DNA of 64,000 bases from NCBI RefSeq assembly GCF_009796825.1, contig NZ_CP047030.1:2974501-3038500 (forward strand), given 5' to 3'. Under the pieces are notes generated by a model, which made no database searches, was not told the DNA's origin, and saw only the letters and a program-made list of their open reading frames with translations. Made by a program: the position numbers and the translations under genes. This DNA is from Algibacter sp. L3A6. Lineage in GTDB: Bacteria > Bacteroidota > Bacteroidia > Flavobacteriales > Flavobacteriaceae. This document shows, in pieces, positions 7,784 through 17,526 of the stretch. Each line of letters starts with the position of its first letter. The stretch's first letter is position 1.

Positions 7784-10195
7784 CTATCTCAATTTAGGAA
7801 ATTGTACAGGGTTAGTTTCGTGCATTACAGCATAAATAGCTTCAAAAATATCTTCTGCAGATGGTTTAGAGAAATAATCACCGTCATTACCATAAGCTGG
7901 TCTGTGTGATTTTGCTGCTAATGTTTTTGGAGCACTATCTAAATACTGAAAAGCATTTTGTTTGTTTAATATTTCATCTAAAATATATGCCGACGCCCCA
8001 CCAGGAACATCTTCATCTATAATCATTAAACGGTTTGTTTTTGCGATACTTTTTACAATATCATGATTAAGATCGAAAGGAATTAATGATTGTACATCAA
8101 TAATTTCAGCATCAATACCAAGGGCTAACAAATCTTTAGCGGTTTGCTCTACAATGCGCAAAGTAGATCCGTAAGATACTAAGGTAATATCGGTTCCTTC
8201 TTTTACGGTTTCAACCACGCCAATAGGTGTCTTAATGGCGCTAAGGTTGTTTGGCATTTTTTCTTTTAAACGGTAACCATTTAAACATTCTACCACAATA
8301 GCAGGATCGTCTCCTTGAAGCAAGGTATTATAGAATCCAGCAGCTTTAGTCATGTTTCTTGGTACCAAAAGGTGTACACCTTTAACTAAGTTTAAAATAC
8401 CACCCATTTGCGAACCAGAATGCCAAATACCTTCTAGTCTATGGCCACGAGTTCTAATAATTAATGGTGCTTTTTGCTTACCTTTTGTACGGTAATGTAG
8501 TGTGGCTAAATCGTCACTTATAATTTGAAGAGCGTATAAAATATAATCTAAGTACTGAATTTCAGCAATAGGTCGTAAGCCTCTTAGTGCCATGCCAATA
8601 CCTTGACCAATAATAGTTGCTTCGCGAATACCGGTATCTGCCACGCGTAATTCTCCAAATTTTTCTTGTAAACCTTCTAAACCTTGATTTACATCTCCAA
8701 TCTTTCCGGTGTCTTCTCCAAAAACTAAAACTTCGGGATGACTACTAAAAATAATATCGAAATTATCACGGATTATAATACGTCCATCAACTAATTCAGA
8801 ATCATCTGTATAGGTAGGTTTAATTTCTTTAATTCTTATGTTTGCACGTTGTGTTTCAGAATATAAATGCGAACTGAAACTGTGTTGTGTTTTTGCTATA
8901 TTATTGTTTATCCAATTACCGAGTGTTGTTTTTTCTGTATTAGTTTCACCAAGGGTAAGGCGAAGTACTTTTCTAGAGGTCGATAAAATATCTTTTCTAG
9001 TAGGTTCTCCAATAGCTTCTAAATCGGTAGCCAATTTCGAGATAAAAACGCGGTTAGCACTTTTTGACGCTACTTGTTTTAAAATATTAACAATCTCTAA
9101 TTGTTCTTTTTTAATAGGTCTTAAAAACGTGTTCCATGCATTCTTTTTAGCATCACGTACGTTTCTTTTAGCTGTACGTTCAATATCTACTAAAGCTTCA
9201 TTAGTTGCAATGCCGCTTTCAATAATCCATTGGCGCATTTGTGTATTACAATCGTGCTCGGTTTCCCATTCTAATCGTTCTGCATTTTTGTAGCGTTCGT
9301 GCGATCCAGAGGTAGAGTGACCTTGCGGTTGTGTTAATTCTACAACATGTATTAAAACTGGCACATGTTCTTCTCTAGCAATTTTAGCCGCTTCTTGGTA
9401 GGTTTCCATTAAATTTGGATAATCCCAACCTTTTACTCTCAGGATTTCGAATCCTTTTTCTTTTTTATTACGTTGAAATCCTTTTAGAATTTCAGAAATA
9501 TTTTCTTTTGTTGTTTGGTGTCTAGCATGAACAGAAATACCATACTCATCATCCCAAACACTAATAACCATAGGAACTTGTAAAACTCCTGCAGCATTGA
9601 TGGTTTCAAAAAATAGACCTTCACTTGTACTAGCGTTTCCAATAGTTCCCCAAGCCACTTCATTTCCTTTTACAGAAAAATTGTTGGTATTGATGTCATT
9701 TACATTTCGGAAAATTTTAGAAGCCTGGGCCAACCCTAATAAACGAGGCATTTGCCCTGCAGTAGGCGAAATATCGGCACTAGAATTATATTGTTCTGTT
9801 AAGTTTTTCCAGGTTCCATTGTCGTTTAAACTATGGGTTACAAAGTGTCCACCCATTTGGCGTCCGGCCGACATAGGTTCTAATTCTAAATTAGTATTAG
9901 CGTACAAGCCAGCAAAAAACTGTTCTGTGGTTAATGCGCCAATAGCCATCATAAAGGTTTGATCGCGATAATAACCCGATCTCCAATCGCCTTTTTGAAA
10001 AGCTTTAGCCATAGCTAATTGTGGCACTTCTTTTCCATCGCCAAAAATACCAAACTTGGCTTTTCCTGTTAAAACTTCTCGGCGTCCTAACAAACTACAC
10101 TCCCGACTGACTACAGCAATTTTGTAATCGTTTAAAACTTCTGTTTTAAAATCTTCGAAAGATAGATCGTTTGTTACGTCTGGAATTGTCTGCAT
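7784..10195 (-). CDS. Fused E1 alpha/beta of branched-chain 2-oxoacid dehydrogenase type
   Basis: This 803-residue protein joins the two subunits of a thiamine-diphosphate-dependent E1 that decarboxylates a 2-oxo acid and acylates the lipoyl group of E2. The alpha-like half (about residues 20-360) contains the region around NASTSEGLFFETINAAGV and VISVWDDEYGISV of the ThDP site, and HSTSGSHERY, the phosphorylation-loop equivalent. The beta-like half (from about 460) has VFGEDTGKIGDVNQGLEGL, GIREATIIGQGIGMALRGLRPIAEIQ and the C-terminal LDSAPKTLAAKSHRPA. Such fusions are normal in Bacteroidota. The likely substrates are branched-chain 2-oxo acids, which supply starters for iso-fatty acids. The motif that is GDG in relatives reads IGN here. 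E2 and E3 are not in the window. Confidence 0.92.
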   Translation of the reverse strand: MQTIPDVTNDLSFEDFKTEVLNDYKIAVVSRECSLLGRREVLTGKAKFGIFGDGKEVPQLAMAKAFQKGDWRSGYYRDQTFMMAIGALTTEQFFAGLYANTNLELEPMSAGRQMGGHFVTHSLNDNGTWKNLTEQYNSSADISPTAGQMPRLLGLAQASKIFRNVNDINTNNFSVKGNEVAWGTIGNASTSEGLFFETINAAGVLQVPMVISVWDDEYGISVHARHQTTKENISEILKGFQRNKKEKGFEILRVKGWDYPNLMETYQEAAKIAREEHVPVLIHVVELTQPQGHSTSGSHERYKNAERLEWETEHDCNTQMRQWIIESGIATNEALVDIERTAKRNVRDAKKNAWNTFLRPIKKEQLEIVNILKQVASKSANRVFISKLATDLEAIGEPTRKDILSTSRKVLRLTLGETNTEKTTLGNWINNNIAKTQHSFSSHLYSETQRANIRIKEIKPTYTDDSELVDGRIIIRDNFDIIFSSHPEVLVFGEDTGKIGDVNQGLEGLQEKFGELRVADTGIREATIIGQGIGMALRGLRPIAEIQYLDYILYALQIISDDLATLHYRTKGKQKAPLIIRTRGHRLEGIWHSGSQMGGILNLVKGVHLLVPRNMTKAAGFYNTLLQGDDPAIVVECLNGYRLKEKMPNNLSAIKTPIGVVETVKEGTDITLVSYGSTLRIVEQTAKDLLALGIDAEIIDVQSLIPFDLNHDIVKSIAKTNRLMIIDEDVPGGASAYILDEILNKQNAFQYLDSAPKTLAAKSHRPAYGNDGDYFSKPSAEDIFEAIYAVMHETNPVQFPKLR

Positions 10196-10214
10196 ATTGT
10201 ATAGTATCCTTTTT

Positions 10215-10245
10215 GCAAAAGTAGTTAATATTAACGATTTTTACA
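10215..10245 (-). promoter_or_regulatory. Flavobacterial promoter of the E1 gene
   Basis: On the minus strand there is TTG (10245-10243), a 20-base spacer and TACTTTTG (10222-10215), matching the Bacteroidota consensus TTG-N17-23-TAnnTTTG. Transcription would start about 10209, leaving a leader of some 14 bases before the ATG at 10195. Confidence 0.75.
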
Positions 10246-10357
10246 ATGTTATGCGGCGTTAAAATATTGTTATTAATTTGATGAAATAATGTTTAGGCTT
10301 ATTTCTGTTGAATTTTTCGTATTATTATCTAGGTAATTTTGATAATTCAATAAAAAA

Positions 10358-13195
10358 TTAAAACCATCTGCGCCTAAATAAGCCAAGAAGAGCTTGGGGG
10401 TCTAAAGTGAATTTAAATCTGATTTTTTGGTCGTAATTTTCCTGACCAATTTCCCATCCTAAGTTAGAGTAGAGTGGAAGATAAATTTCAAAATAATCGG
10501 TAACTAAATTAATTCGAATACCAGAATCGTAAACCAAATGAGGATCGCGATGCTTATTTTTAACCAAACCAATATCACCATAAAGTAAAACGTAGTTCCA
10601 AAGCGTTGTACTAGCGTTAAAGGTTGACATCCATTGGTTTGCAAAAGGTGTATCTAATTTAGATTTAAAACCACCTTCGGCTTCTATATATTGCTGACTA
10701 AAGATACCCGAGGCTTCCGATCTACCTAAATAGGAATAATCGAATAGGTAATCCGACGGACGATCTAGAGCAAAACTAAAATAGTTTGAGCTCGTTGGCA
10801 GACTGTTTTTTATAAAAGCACCCGTATAAAAACGGATGTTTAATTGCCTGTTACTTTCAAATAACCTTCTGTATTCGTAATTAAAGGCTAGTTTACTAAA
10901 ATTTTTGGCGACTTGAAAATCAGAATACCAACTGCTATATTTTATAAGGTTATTATTCGAGTTGGTGTAGCGCGCATTAAAAACCGAATAATTAGGTTCG
11001 GTATCGGTTAAAATATTAGTTGGGTCTTCATCTTGGTCTCTATTAATATCTAAATATCTAAAACTTAAAGATTCTCGTTTATTAGATCTGAAATCTGAAT
11101 CGTCTCTAAAACTAAAAGAAATTGATGGCTGAATTTTACTAACAAACAAGTCTTCTGCGTAAGATTTGTAACTTCCGGAGACACCGTAATTTACAGAATA
11201 CAAATTCCTGTTTTCAAAATAATGTGTTTTAAAAACAGCTGCTCCACCCGTAAATGTTTTAGATTTAATGGCGTATTGTGGTTCTATTCTGTAGTTAAAA
11301 AGTTTTCTTAACACTGTTTTATTGTAAGCTCTCACACCAAGTGTAAGACCGTCGTAAATATTATTAAATTCTACAATGGGCATAAAAAACACCTGGTTGT
11401 AATGCGGGTCTTCAATGTCTTGAAAAACTCTAAGCTGCAACGGTTTATTATTAAAAAAGAAACCTTTAAGCGATTTCCAGTTGTCTCTTAAGTTGTTTTC
11501 TGGAATACTATTTTCGTAGTTTAAAGCTAATTTGTTGGCGCCATTTCTGGGCAAGGTAAAGGTTTTACTTCCCGAAATATTTTCTAACCAAGTTTTAGAA
11601 ATTATACTATCGTTATTTAAAGTATAAAGAGAAACAGGCATGCTGTTGTTTCTTTTGTTTTTAACGGTAAGCGTAATAGAATCTTCGGTTTTTGTAACGT
11701 TTTGTATTTTAAAATCTATCTTTTTTCGAGTCGCTATGTATTCAGAAAAAAACCAATCAATATCTTTATCTGTGTTAGATTTTATAAGTTTTTCAAATGC
11801 TTTTGTACTTGTTGGTTTTAGCTTATTCGTCTTCAAAAAAGATTCTATAGTATTTTCAACTACATCACCATTTACAAACTCGTCTAAGTACTTAAGGCCA
11901 ACGCCTGCCTTGTATTTATTGGCAATGTTTTTGTTAAACTTCAACAGAGAATCCTTAGCCATTGTTAAAGGTTGGTCTCTATTAGTTCGCGCCATTAACA
12001 TGTACGCTAAAGTGTATTTGTCGTTAAATTTCATGTCGGCAGCATGAAAAGGGCGTACGGCCCAATAATCGCTAATACTACCTAAAAACTTCATGTTTGG
12101 GTAATATTGGTCAACATAATTAATAGTGTAGTAAATTTGAATACCATCTAGCAACCATTGCTCTTTTCTCGGGTTAAGTAGCAAGGTGTTTTCTAAATAA
12201 TTATGTAAAGCAATCTTTAATATTTTAAGTTCGTACTCAAAATTATCAGGATACGGTTTTATAAAATTTGGTAAAAAATTGAGCCCATAAACAGGGTCTT
12301 TATCGTAATCTATTTGTGTCAATAAAAGTTTTTCGTGCGGATATTTATCAAAGGTTTTTAATAAAAACTTCGATATTTTCTCGTTAATTAAAACCTTATC
12401 AATAATCTCTAAACCGCCATCGTCAATATTGGAAACTATAGCGAAATTATCACCTTTAATCGTATTAAAATTAGAGTGTTTACTTAAAAACAACTTGGTG
12501 TTAACTCTGTCTTTTCCTTCTAGTTTTATACTTTGTGAGTTTGCTAATTCTAGTCTTTCAATAACATCTAATTCCGAAGTAATATTATAACCCTTTGGAT
12601 ATTCAAGATCTAAGCTCACATCGGCCAACGGAATATATAAATCGTCTAAATCTTTATTGCTGTAATACTGCCATACACCATCGTAAATAGCAGGAGTAAA
12701 ATACCAATAACGTAAATTTAAATCGCCTGTATCTGTTATGCCATAACGTGTAAATTTACTGTTAGGCACCTGCACGCGGTATTCTAATTTAATGGTGTAA
12801 CTCTCGTTTGGCTTAACAGGTTTTACTAAATTAACCTGTAAAATATCCATTTGATTTTTTACTGGCGAGTACGTTAAAATGGCATCGTTTTGTTTGGCTA
12901 GGGTCACTACCGAAAAGCCACGATCTTCATTTTTAGCTAAATGAAAGTCATTTTTATACTCATCTGCAATTCTGGTTGCTAAAGCTGTTTTTTTAGTAGA
13001 ATAACTGTTGTTCCAATCGCTTAAATAAATTGTACTAAGCGTGTCTTTGGAGGTGTTTTGGTAAGTAATTGTTTGTACAATTTCAATCGATTTGTTTTCA
13101 ATATCAAATTTGGCTTTTAAGTCAATTTTATTCTGACTAAAACCAGCAAGACCAATAGAAGTAAACACGAAAATAAATAAAAATTGTAACTTCAA
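10358..13195 (-). CDS. M1-peptidase-like pseudoenzyme fused to an outer membrane beta-barrel
   Basis: The 945-residue product has a signal peptide (residues 1-20), then a domain like M1 aminopeptidases (about 22-500), then what looks like an outer-membrane barrel (about 600-945). The barrel part consists of alternating amphipathic strands, for example GLTLGVRAYNKTVLRKLFNY and NYGVSGSYKSYAE, and ends in RRRWF, the C-terminal aromatic residue usual for BAM substrates. The peptidase part is probably dead: where HExxH is expected it reads HNYLE (331-335), and the second zinc-ligand motif reads EQWLLDGIQIYY, with Asp in place of Glu. I would expect it to bind rather than cut peptides at the cell surface. 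A gap of about 160 bp separates it from the E1 gene downstream. Confidence 0.75.
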   Translation of the reverse strand: MKLQFLFIFVFTSIGLAGFSQNKIDLKAKFDIENKSIEIVQTITYQNTSKDTLSTIYLSDWNNSYSTKKTALATRIADEYKNDFHLAKNEDRGFSVVTLAKQNDAILTYSPVKNQMDILQVNLVKPVKPNESYTIKLEYRVQVPNSKFTRYGITDTGDLNLRYWYFTPAIYDGVWQYYSNKDLDDLYIPLADVSLDLEYPKGYNITSELDVIERLELANSQSIKLEGKDRVNTKLFLSKHSNFNTIKGDNFAIVSNIDDGGLEIIDKVLINEKISKFLLKTFDKYPHEKLLLTQIDYDKDPVYGLNFLPNFIKPYPDNFEYELKILKIALHNYLENTLLLNPRKEQWLLDGIQIYYTINYVDQYYPNMKFLGSISDYWAVRPFHAADMKFNDKYTLAYMLMARTNRDQPLTMAKDSLLKFNKNIANKYKAGVGLKYLDEFVNGDVVENTIESFLKTNKLKPTSTKAFEKLIKSNTDKDIDWFFSEYIATRKKIDFKIQNVTKTEDSITLTVKNKRNNSMPVSLYTLNNDSIISKTWLENISGSKTFTLPRNGANKLALNYENSIPENNLRDNWKSLKGFFFNNKPLQLRVFQDIEDPHYNQVFFMPIVEFNNIYDGLTLGVRAYNKTVLRKLFNYRIEPQYAIKSKTFTGGAAVFKTHYFENRNLYSVNYGVSGSYKSYAEDLFVSKIQPSISFSFRDDSDFRSNKRESLSFRYLDINRDQDEDPTNILTDTEPNYSVFNARYTNSNNNLIKYSSWYSDFQVAKNFSKLAFNYEYRRLFESNRQLNIRFYTGAFIKNSLPTSSNYFSFALDRPSDYLFDYSYLGRSEASGIFSQQYIEAEGGFKSKLDTPFANQWMSTFNASTTLWNYVLLYGDIGLVKNKHRDPHLVYDSGIRINLVTDYFEIYLPLYSNLGWEIGQENYDQKIRFKFTLDPQALLGLFRRRWF

Positions 13196-13323
13196 ATTAT
13201 TTTAACATTAATAAGGTTTGTAGTGCTTAAGGCTCTGCAATATAATAAAATAAGGTGGCTTAAAAATATTACTTTTAAGTTTAAGCCAAATTGTTTAGAA
13301 TTAGAGAGAAACTCTATGTTTTT

Positions 13324-13430
13324 GGGCGTTACCCGAAAAGGGTCGGGCTTTCGGCAGTCGCTTTTTTGTGTTGCATAGGTGCAACCACACAAAAAGAGCT
13401 TCAACAATGCCTCAATCCCTAACGCAGGGC
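13324..13430. repeat. Structured repeat-like element, possible ncRNA or extragenic palindrome
   Basis: This GC-richer block in an AT-rich gap starts gggcgttacccg and ends ctaacgcaggg. The ends can pair (GCGTTA with TAACGC), an inner ACCC-gaaaa-GGGT hairpin sits at 13331-13343, and a long hairpin (cttttttgtgttgca against tgcaaccacacaaaaag, one or two bulges) covers about 13360-13397. The words gggcgtt, tcgggctttc and aatccctaacgca recall to me a repeat scattered through many Flavobacteriaceae genomes. Only one copy is in the window. Further on, AGCTTCTAAA / TTTAGAAGCT (13432-13470) forms another inverted repeat behind the LOG gene. Confidence 0.6.
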
Positions 13431-13484
13431 TAGCTTCTAAAACCAGTAATAGTAACTAGTTTAGAAGCTTTACCTGTGTATGTA

Positions 13485-14174
13485 TTAAAAGTTAGGTGTT
13501 AATCTAGATTCTTTGTAGAAAGCGTCTAATATATCTATAACTTCATCTTCAGTATCAACTAAATGAATTAAGTCTAAATCCTTCGCGCTAATATTCTCAA
13601 AACTATCTAAAAGTGTCGTTTTAATCCAGTCAATTAAGCCTTTCCAGAAATCTGTACCTACTAGTATTATTGGAAATTTACCTATTTTATGTGTTTGTAT
13701 CAATGTAATGGCTTCAAACAATTCATCTAAAGTTCCAAAACCACCTGGCATAACAACAAAACCTTGAGAGTATTTTACAAACATTACTTTTCTAACAAAA
13801 AAGTAATCGAAATCTAAACTTTTATCGTTGTCAATATAAGGGTTGTCATGTTGTTCAAAAGGCAATTCAATATTTAGTCCAACCGAAGTTCCACCGCCTA
13901 AATGCGCACCTTTGTTACCTGCTTCCATGATTCCTGGTCCACCGCCAGTGATAACACCGTAACCGTGTTCAACAATTTTACCAGCTACTTTTTCTGCTAA
14001 TTTATAGTATTTGTGATCTGGCTTAGTACGTGCCGATCCAAAAATAGAAACACAAGGTCCTATTTTACTCATTTTTTCAAAACCATTAACAAACTCGCCC
14101 ATTATTTTAAAAATGGCCCAAGAATCGTTTGTTTTATTTTCATTCCAACCTTTAGGGTGTTGTTCTTTTTTCAT
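13485..14174 (-). CDS. LOG-family protein (TIGR00730-type nucleoside monophosphate phosphoribohydrolase)
   Basis: This 229-residue protein belongs to the LOG family, once called lysine decarboxylases, which hydrolyse the N-glycosidic bond of AMP-like or cytokinin nucleotides. It carries the nucleotide-binding start VSIFGSARTKPD, the stretch GVITGGGPGIMEAGNKGA and the signature MPGGFGTLDELFEAITLIQT with the conserved PGGxGTxxE motif. The length is normal for the bacterial form. It follows uvrA by 36 bases on the same strand, so the two are probably cotranscribed. Whether it makes cytokinin or recycles nucleotides cannot be said from sequence. Confidence 0.9.
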   Translation of the reverse strand: MKKEQHPKGWNENKTNDSWAIFKIMGEFVNGFEKMSKIGPCVSIFGSARTKPDHKYYKLAEKVAGKIVEHGYGVITGGGPGIMEAGNKGAHLGGGTSVGLNIELPFEQHDNPYIDNDKSLDFDYFFVRKVMFVKYSQGFVVMPGGFGTLDELFEAITLIQTHKIGKFPIILVGTDFWKGLIDWIKTTLLDSFENISAKDLDLIHLVDTEDEVIDILDAFYKESRLTPNF

Positions 14175-14210
14175 ATGTATTATTCTGTTTTAAAAGTTTT
14201 TTTAATTTGT

Positions 14211-17051
14211 TTACTTTCCGTTTTCAAGCTCTAGCTTTAAAAAACGAGCGGTGTGGCTCTTTTTGTGTTTAGCAACTACCTCGGGAGTACCTTCTACAAT
14301 AACCTTGCCACCGCCTTTACCACCTTCGTAGCCAATATCAATAACATGATCGACCGTTTTTATAACATCTAAATTATGCTCTATAATTAAAACGGTATTG
14401 CCTTTATCTGCTAATTTGTTCAAAACAATCATTAACACCCTAATGTCTTCAAAATGCAGGCCTGTAGTAGGTTCATCTAGAATATAAAAGGTATTGCCGG
14501 TATCTCTTTTGGAAAGCTCAGTAGCTAGTTTTATACGCTGTGCTTCACCACCCGAAAGGGTTGTGCTTTGCTGGCCTAAAGTAATATATCCTAAGCCAAC
14601 ATCTTGTATAGTTTTTACTTTTCTGTATATTTTTGGTATGTGCTCAAAGAAATCTACGGCTTCATCAATCGTCATATTCAAGACATCACTAATCGATTTT
14701 CCTTTGTAACGAATTTCTAAGGTTTCTCTATTAAAACGTTTCCCTTGGCAGGTTTCACACTCCACATAAACATCGGGAAGGAAATTCATTTCAATAACGC
14801 GTAAACCACCACCTTGGCAGGTTTCACAACGTCCGCCTTTCACATTAAAACTAAAACGACCTGCTTTGTAACCACGAATCATGGCCTCAGGGATTTTTGC
14901 AAATAGGGCTCTAATTTCACTAAACGTTCCTGTATAAGTGACAGGATTACTTCGTGGCGTTCTACCAATAGGCGACTGGTTAATATCAATAACTTTATCA
15001 ATATGTTCCAAACCTTTTATGCTTTTATAAGGCATCGGTTTTTTAACACCATTAAAATAATAGGCATTTAAAATAGGGTAGAGGGTTTCGTTTATTAAAG
15101 TCGATTTACCGCTACCAGAAACACCAGTAACACCAATCATTTTTCCTAAGGGAAATTTAACAGATACATTTTTTAAATTATTACCCGTACAGCCTTTAAT
15201 CTCTAAGAATTTACCATTACCTTCTCTACGTTTTTTAGGGATTTCAATTTCTTGCTTTCCGTTTAAGTAATCGGCTGTTAAAGTATCGTGAGTTTTTAAT
15301 TCTTCTGGAGTACCAATGCTAATTATATTACCACCATGTTTTCCTGCTTTTGGACCAATATCAATAACATAATCGGCACGCTCAATCATGTCTTTGTCAT
15401 GTTCAACCACAATTACAGAGTTTCCGATATCTCTTAAAGCAACTAAAGAGTTTATTAGTTTTTCGTTATCACGTTGGTGTAAACCAATACTTGGTTCATC
15501 TAATATATAAAGTACACCAACCAATTGCGATCCAATTTGAGTTGCTAAACGAATGCGCTGTGCTTCTCCTCCAGAAAGTGATTTTGAGCTTCGGTTAAGC
15601 GATAAGTAATTTAAGCCAACATCCAGTAGAAACTGCAATCTAGATTTAATTTCTTTTATTACTTCTTCAGCAATTTTTAGTTGCTTTTCAGAAAGATGCT
15701 CGTTTAAGTTTTTAAACCATTCGGATAATTCTACAATATCACTATTGGCTAATTCGGCTATGTTTTTTTCGTTTATTTTAAAGTAAAGCGATTCTTTTTT
15801 TAGTCGAGTGCCTTCGCAAACCGGACATGTAATTTTGTCCATGTAATCTTTAGCCCAACGTTTTAAAGAAGTCGATTCGGCTGTTTTATATTGATTGTCA
15901 ATAAAATTAGCAACACCTTCAAAATCAATTTTATAATCGCGAGTTACGCCTAAAGTTTTACTTTCAACCGAAAATTTATCGTTACCACCATACATAATAA
16001 TTTGTTTGGCTTCCTTAGGTATATCTTTATAGGCATCGGTTAATTTAAAATTGAACCGTTGTGCAATAGTTTCAAACTGCTTAAAAATCCAAGAGTTTTT
16101 TTCTGGACCATGTGGTGCTAATGCTCCGTTTTTAATAGATAAACTATCGTCGGGAACAATTTTACTTTCGTTTACTTGGTATAGTTCGCCAATACCACTA
16201 CAATTATCGCAAGCACCTTTTGGTGAGTTAAACGAGAAGTTGTTTGGTTCTGGATTTGGATAAGAAATTCCCGAAGTTGGGCACATTAAACTTCTACTAA
16301 AGTAACGTGCTTCTTGGGTGTCTTGATCTATTACTAAAAGCACATCTTCCCCATGATACATGGCGGTGTTAATAGTTTCGGTAAGGCGTTTATCGTTATC
16401 TTCGGTATCGTCAATTTTTAATCTATCGATTACAATTTCAATATCGTGATTTTTATAACGGTCGAGCTTCATACCTTTTACAAGGTCTTTTATTTCGCCA
16501 TCTGTACGTACTTTTACAAAACCTTGTTTAGCAATTTGCTCAAAAAGTTCGCGGTAATGCCCCTTTCTAGAGCGCACTACAGGCGCTAGAACATTAATAC
16601 GTTTTCCTTTAAAATCTTTTAGAATAAGTGCTTTAATTTGATCGTCGCTATAGCTCACCATTTTATCGCCGGTGTTGTAACTATAAGCATCACTGGCACG
16701 AGCAAAAAGCAAGCGCATAAAATCGTAAATTTCTGTAATAGTACCAACCGTAGATCGTGGCGATTTACTTGTGGTTTTTTGCTCTATAGCAATAACAGGG
16801 GAGAGGCCGTCTATTTTATCAACATCCGGACGTTCTAATCCACCTAAAAATTGTCGGGCATATGCCGAAAATGTTTCTATATATCGGCGTTGCCCTTCGG
16901 CATAAATAGTATCAAAAGCTAAAGACGATTTTCCACTCCCCGACAAACCTGTAATAACCACAAGCTTTTCTCGGGGAATAGAAACGTCTATATTTTTTAA
17001 GTTGTGAACTCGCGCTCCTTTTACTTCAATAAAATCATCAAATTGGCTCAT
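14211..17051 (-). CDS. uvrA: Excinuclease ABC subunit A
   Basis: UvrA recognises bulky DNA lesions together with UvrB in nucleotide excision repair. The 946-residue length and domain order are complete: first Walker A (ITGLSGSGKSSLAFDTIYAEGQ), the first zinc finger (CDNCSGIGE), the ABC signature LSGGEAQRIRLATQIGSQ with ILDEPSIGLHQRD, then the second Walker A (VTGVSGSGKST), the C-terminal zinc finger (CETCQGGGLRVIEM ... VECETCQGKRFN), and the second signature LSGGEAQRIKLATELSK with ILDEPTTGLHFED. The start at 17051 gives the usual MSQFDDFIEVKGARVHNLKN. A LOG-family gene follows closely. A promoter-like CACTTTTG lies just in front of the ATG, one mismatch from the -7 consensus. Confidence 0.98.
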   Translation of the reverse strand: MSQFDDFIEVKGARVHNLKNIDVSIPREKLVVITGLSGSGKSSLAFDTIYAEGQRRYIETFSAYARQFLGGLERPDVDKIDGLSPVIAIEQKTTSKSPRSTVGTITEIYDFMRLLFARASDAYSYNTGDKMVSYSDDQIKALILKDFKGKRINVLAPVVRSRKGHYRELFEQIAKQGFVKVRTDGEIKDLVKGMKLDRYKNHDIEIVIDRLKIDDTEDNDKRLTETINTAMYHGEDVLLVIDQDTQEARYFSRSLMCPTSGISYPNPEPNNFSFNSPKGACDNCSGIGELYQVNESKIVPDDSLSIKNGALAPHGPEKNSWIFKQFETIAQRFNFKLTDAYKDIPKEAKQIIMYGGNDKFSVESKTLGVTRDYKIDFEGVANFIDNQYKTAESTSLKRWAKDYMDKITCPVCEGTRLKKESLYFKINEKNIAELANSDIVELSEWFKNLNEHLSEKQLKIAEEVIKEIKSRLQFLLDVGLNYLSLNRSSKSLSGGEAQRIRLATQIGSQLVGVLYILDEPSIGLHQRDNEKLINSLVALRDIGNSVIVVEHDKDMIERADYVIDIGPKAGKHGGNIISIGTPEELKTHDTLTADYLNGKQEIEIPKKRREGNGKFLEIKGCTGNNLKNVSVKFPLGKMIGVTGVSGSGKSTLINETLYPILNAYYFNGVKKPMPYKSIKGLEHIDKVIDINQSPIGRTPRSNPVTYTGTFSEIRALFAKIPEAMIRGYKAGRFSFNVKGGRCETCQGGGLRVIEMNFLPDVYVECETCQGKRFNRETLEIRYKGKSISDVLNMTIDEAVDFFEHIPKIYRKVKTIQDVGLGYITLGQQSTTLSGGEAQRIKLATELSKRDTGNTFYILDEPTTGLHFEDIRVLMIVLNKLADKGNTVLIIEHNLDVIKTVDHVIDIGYEGGKGGGKVIVEGTPEVVAKHKKSHTARFLKLELENGK

Positions 17052-17178
17052 AAATTGGCAAAAGTGCGAAGTTACGATTTTTGATGTTAAAATCTTGTGA
17101 AGATTAATTGTCTATTTTGTTAAAAGGAATTACGCTTAGAATAGTGTAATTCTTCTAGATGCTTTGGTTTACGCTGCA

Positions 17179-17526
17179 TTATATTACAGACAGTTCACCC
17201 GAATTTATAGATGCATCGTAATTTGCTTTAACAGTTTTTAAATATCCAAAAAACTTGCTACCATCTTTCTTTTCTAAAATTACATATTTTGTGCCTTTGT
17301 TACACGTTTTTATATCGCTAACAACAACTTCGCTGCCTTGAACACTTTTGTAATTGGCAATTTTGCCCTTTTTTACTAAAAAGTTTAATTTAGGGAATTT
17401 AACATGGTTGTATTTTTGCCCTGTTGGTGAATTCACAATAAGTTGATCTCCAATTTCTGGCGTGTCTTGTGCACTTAAAGCTATGGTGAAAACAGATAAA
17501 CAAGCGGTAAATAATAATTTTCTCAT
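17179..17526 (-). CDS. Small secreted protein of unknown function
   Basis: This 115-residue ORF starts with a signal peptide (MRKLLFTACLSVFTIALSAQ) and continues as a small beta-rich domain with two lysine-rich strands (KFPKLNFLVKKGKIANYKSVQGSEVVV, KYVILEKKDGSKFFGYLKTV). It has one cysteine in the mature part, no lipobox and no T9SS C-terminal domain, so it is probably periplasmic. A similar architecture is common among flavobacterial dehydrogenase-like small secreted proteins, but I cannot name a family. It lies alone between uvrA and a divergent gene. Confidence 0.7.
   Translation of the reverse strand: MRKLLFTACLSVFTIALSAQDTPEIGDQLIVNSPTGQKYNHVKFPKLNFLVKKGKIANYKSVQGSEVVVSDIKTCNKGTKYVILEKKDGSKFFGYLKTVKANYDASINSGELSVI

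Noticed and set aside
13192..13407. 71-residue minus-strand ORF across the structured repeat
   Set aside because: It is composed of the repeat sequence at 13324-13430 and the AT-rich gap, shows no family and overlaps the start of the M1-like gene; chance ORF.
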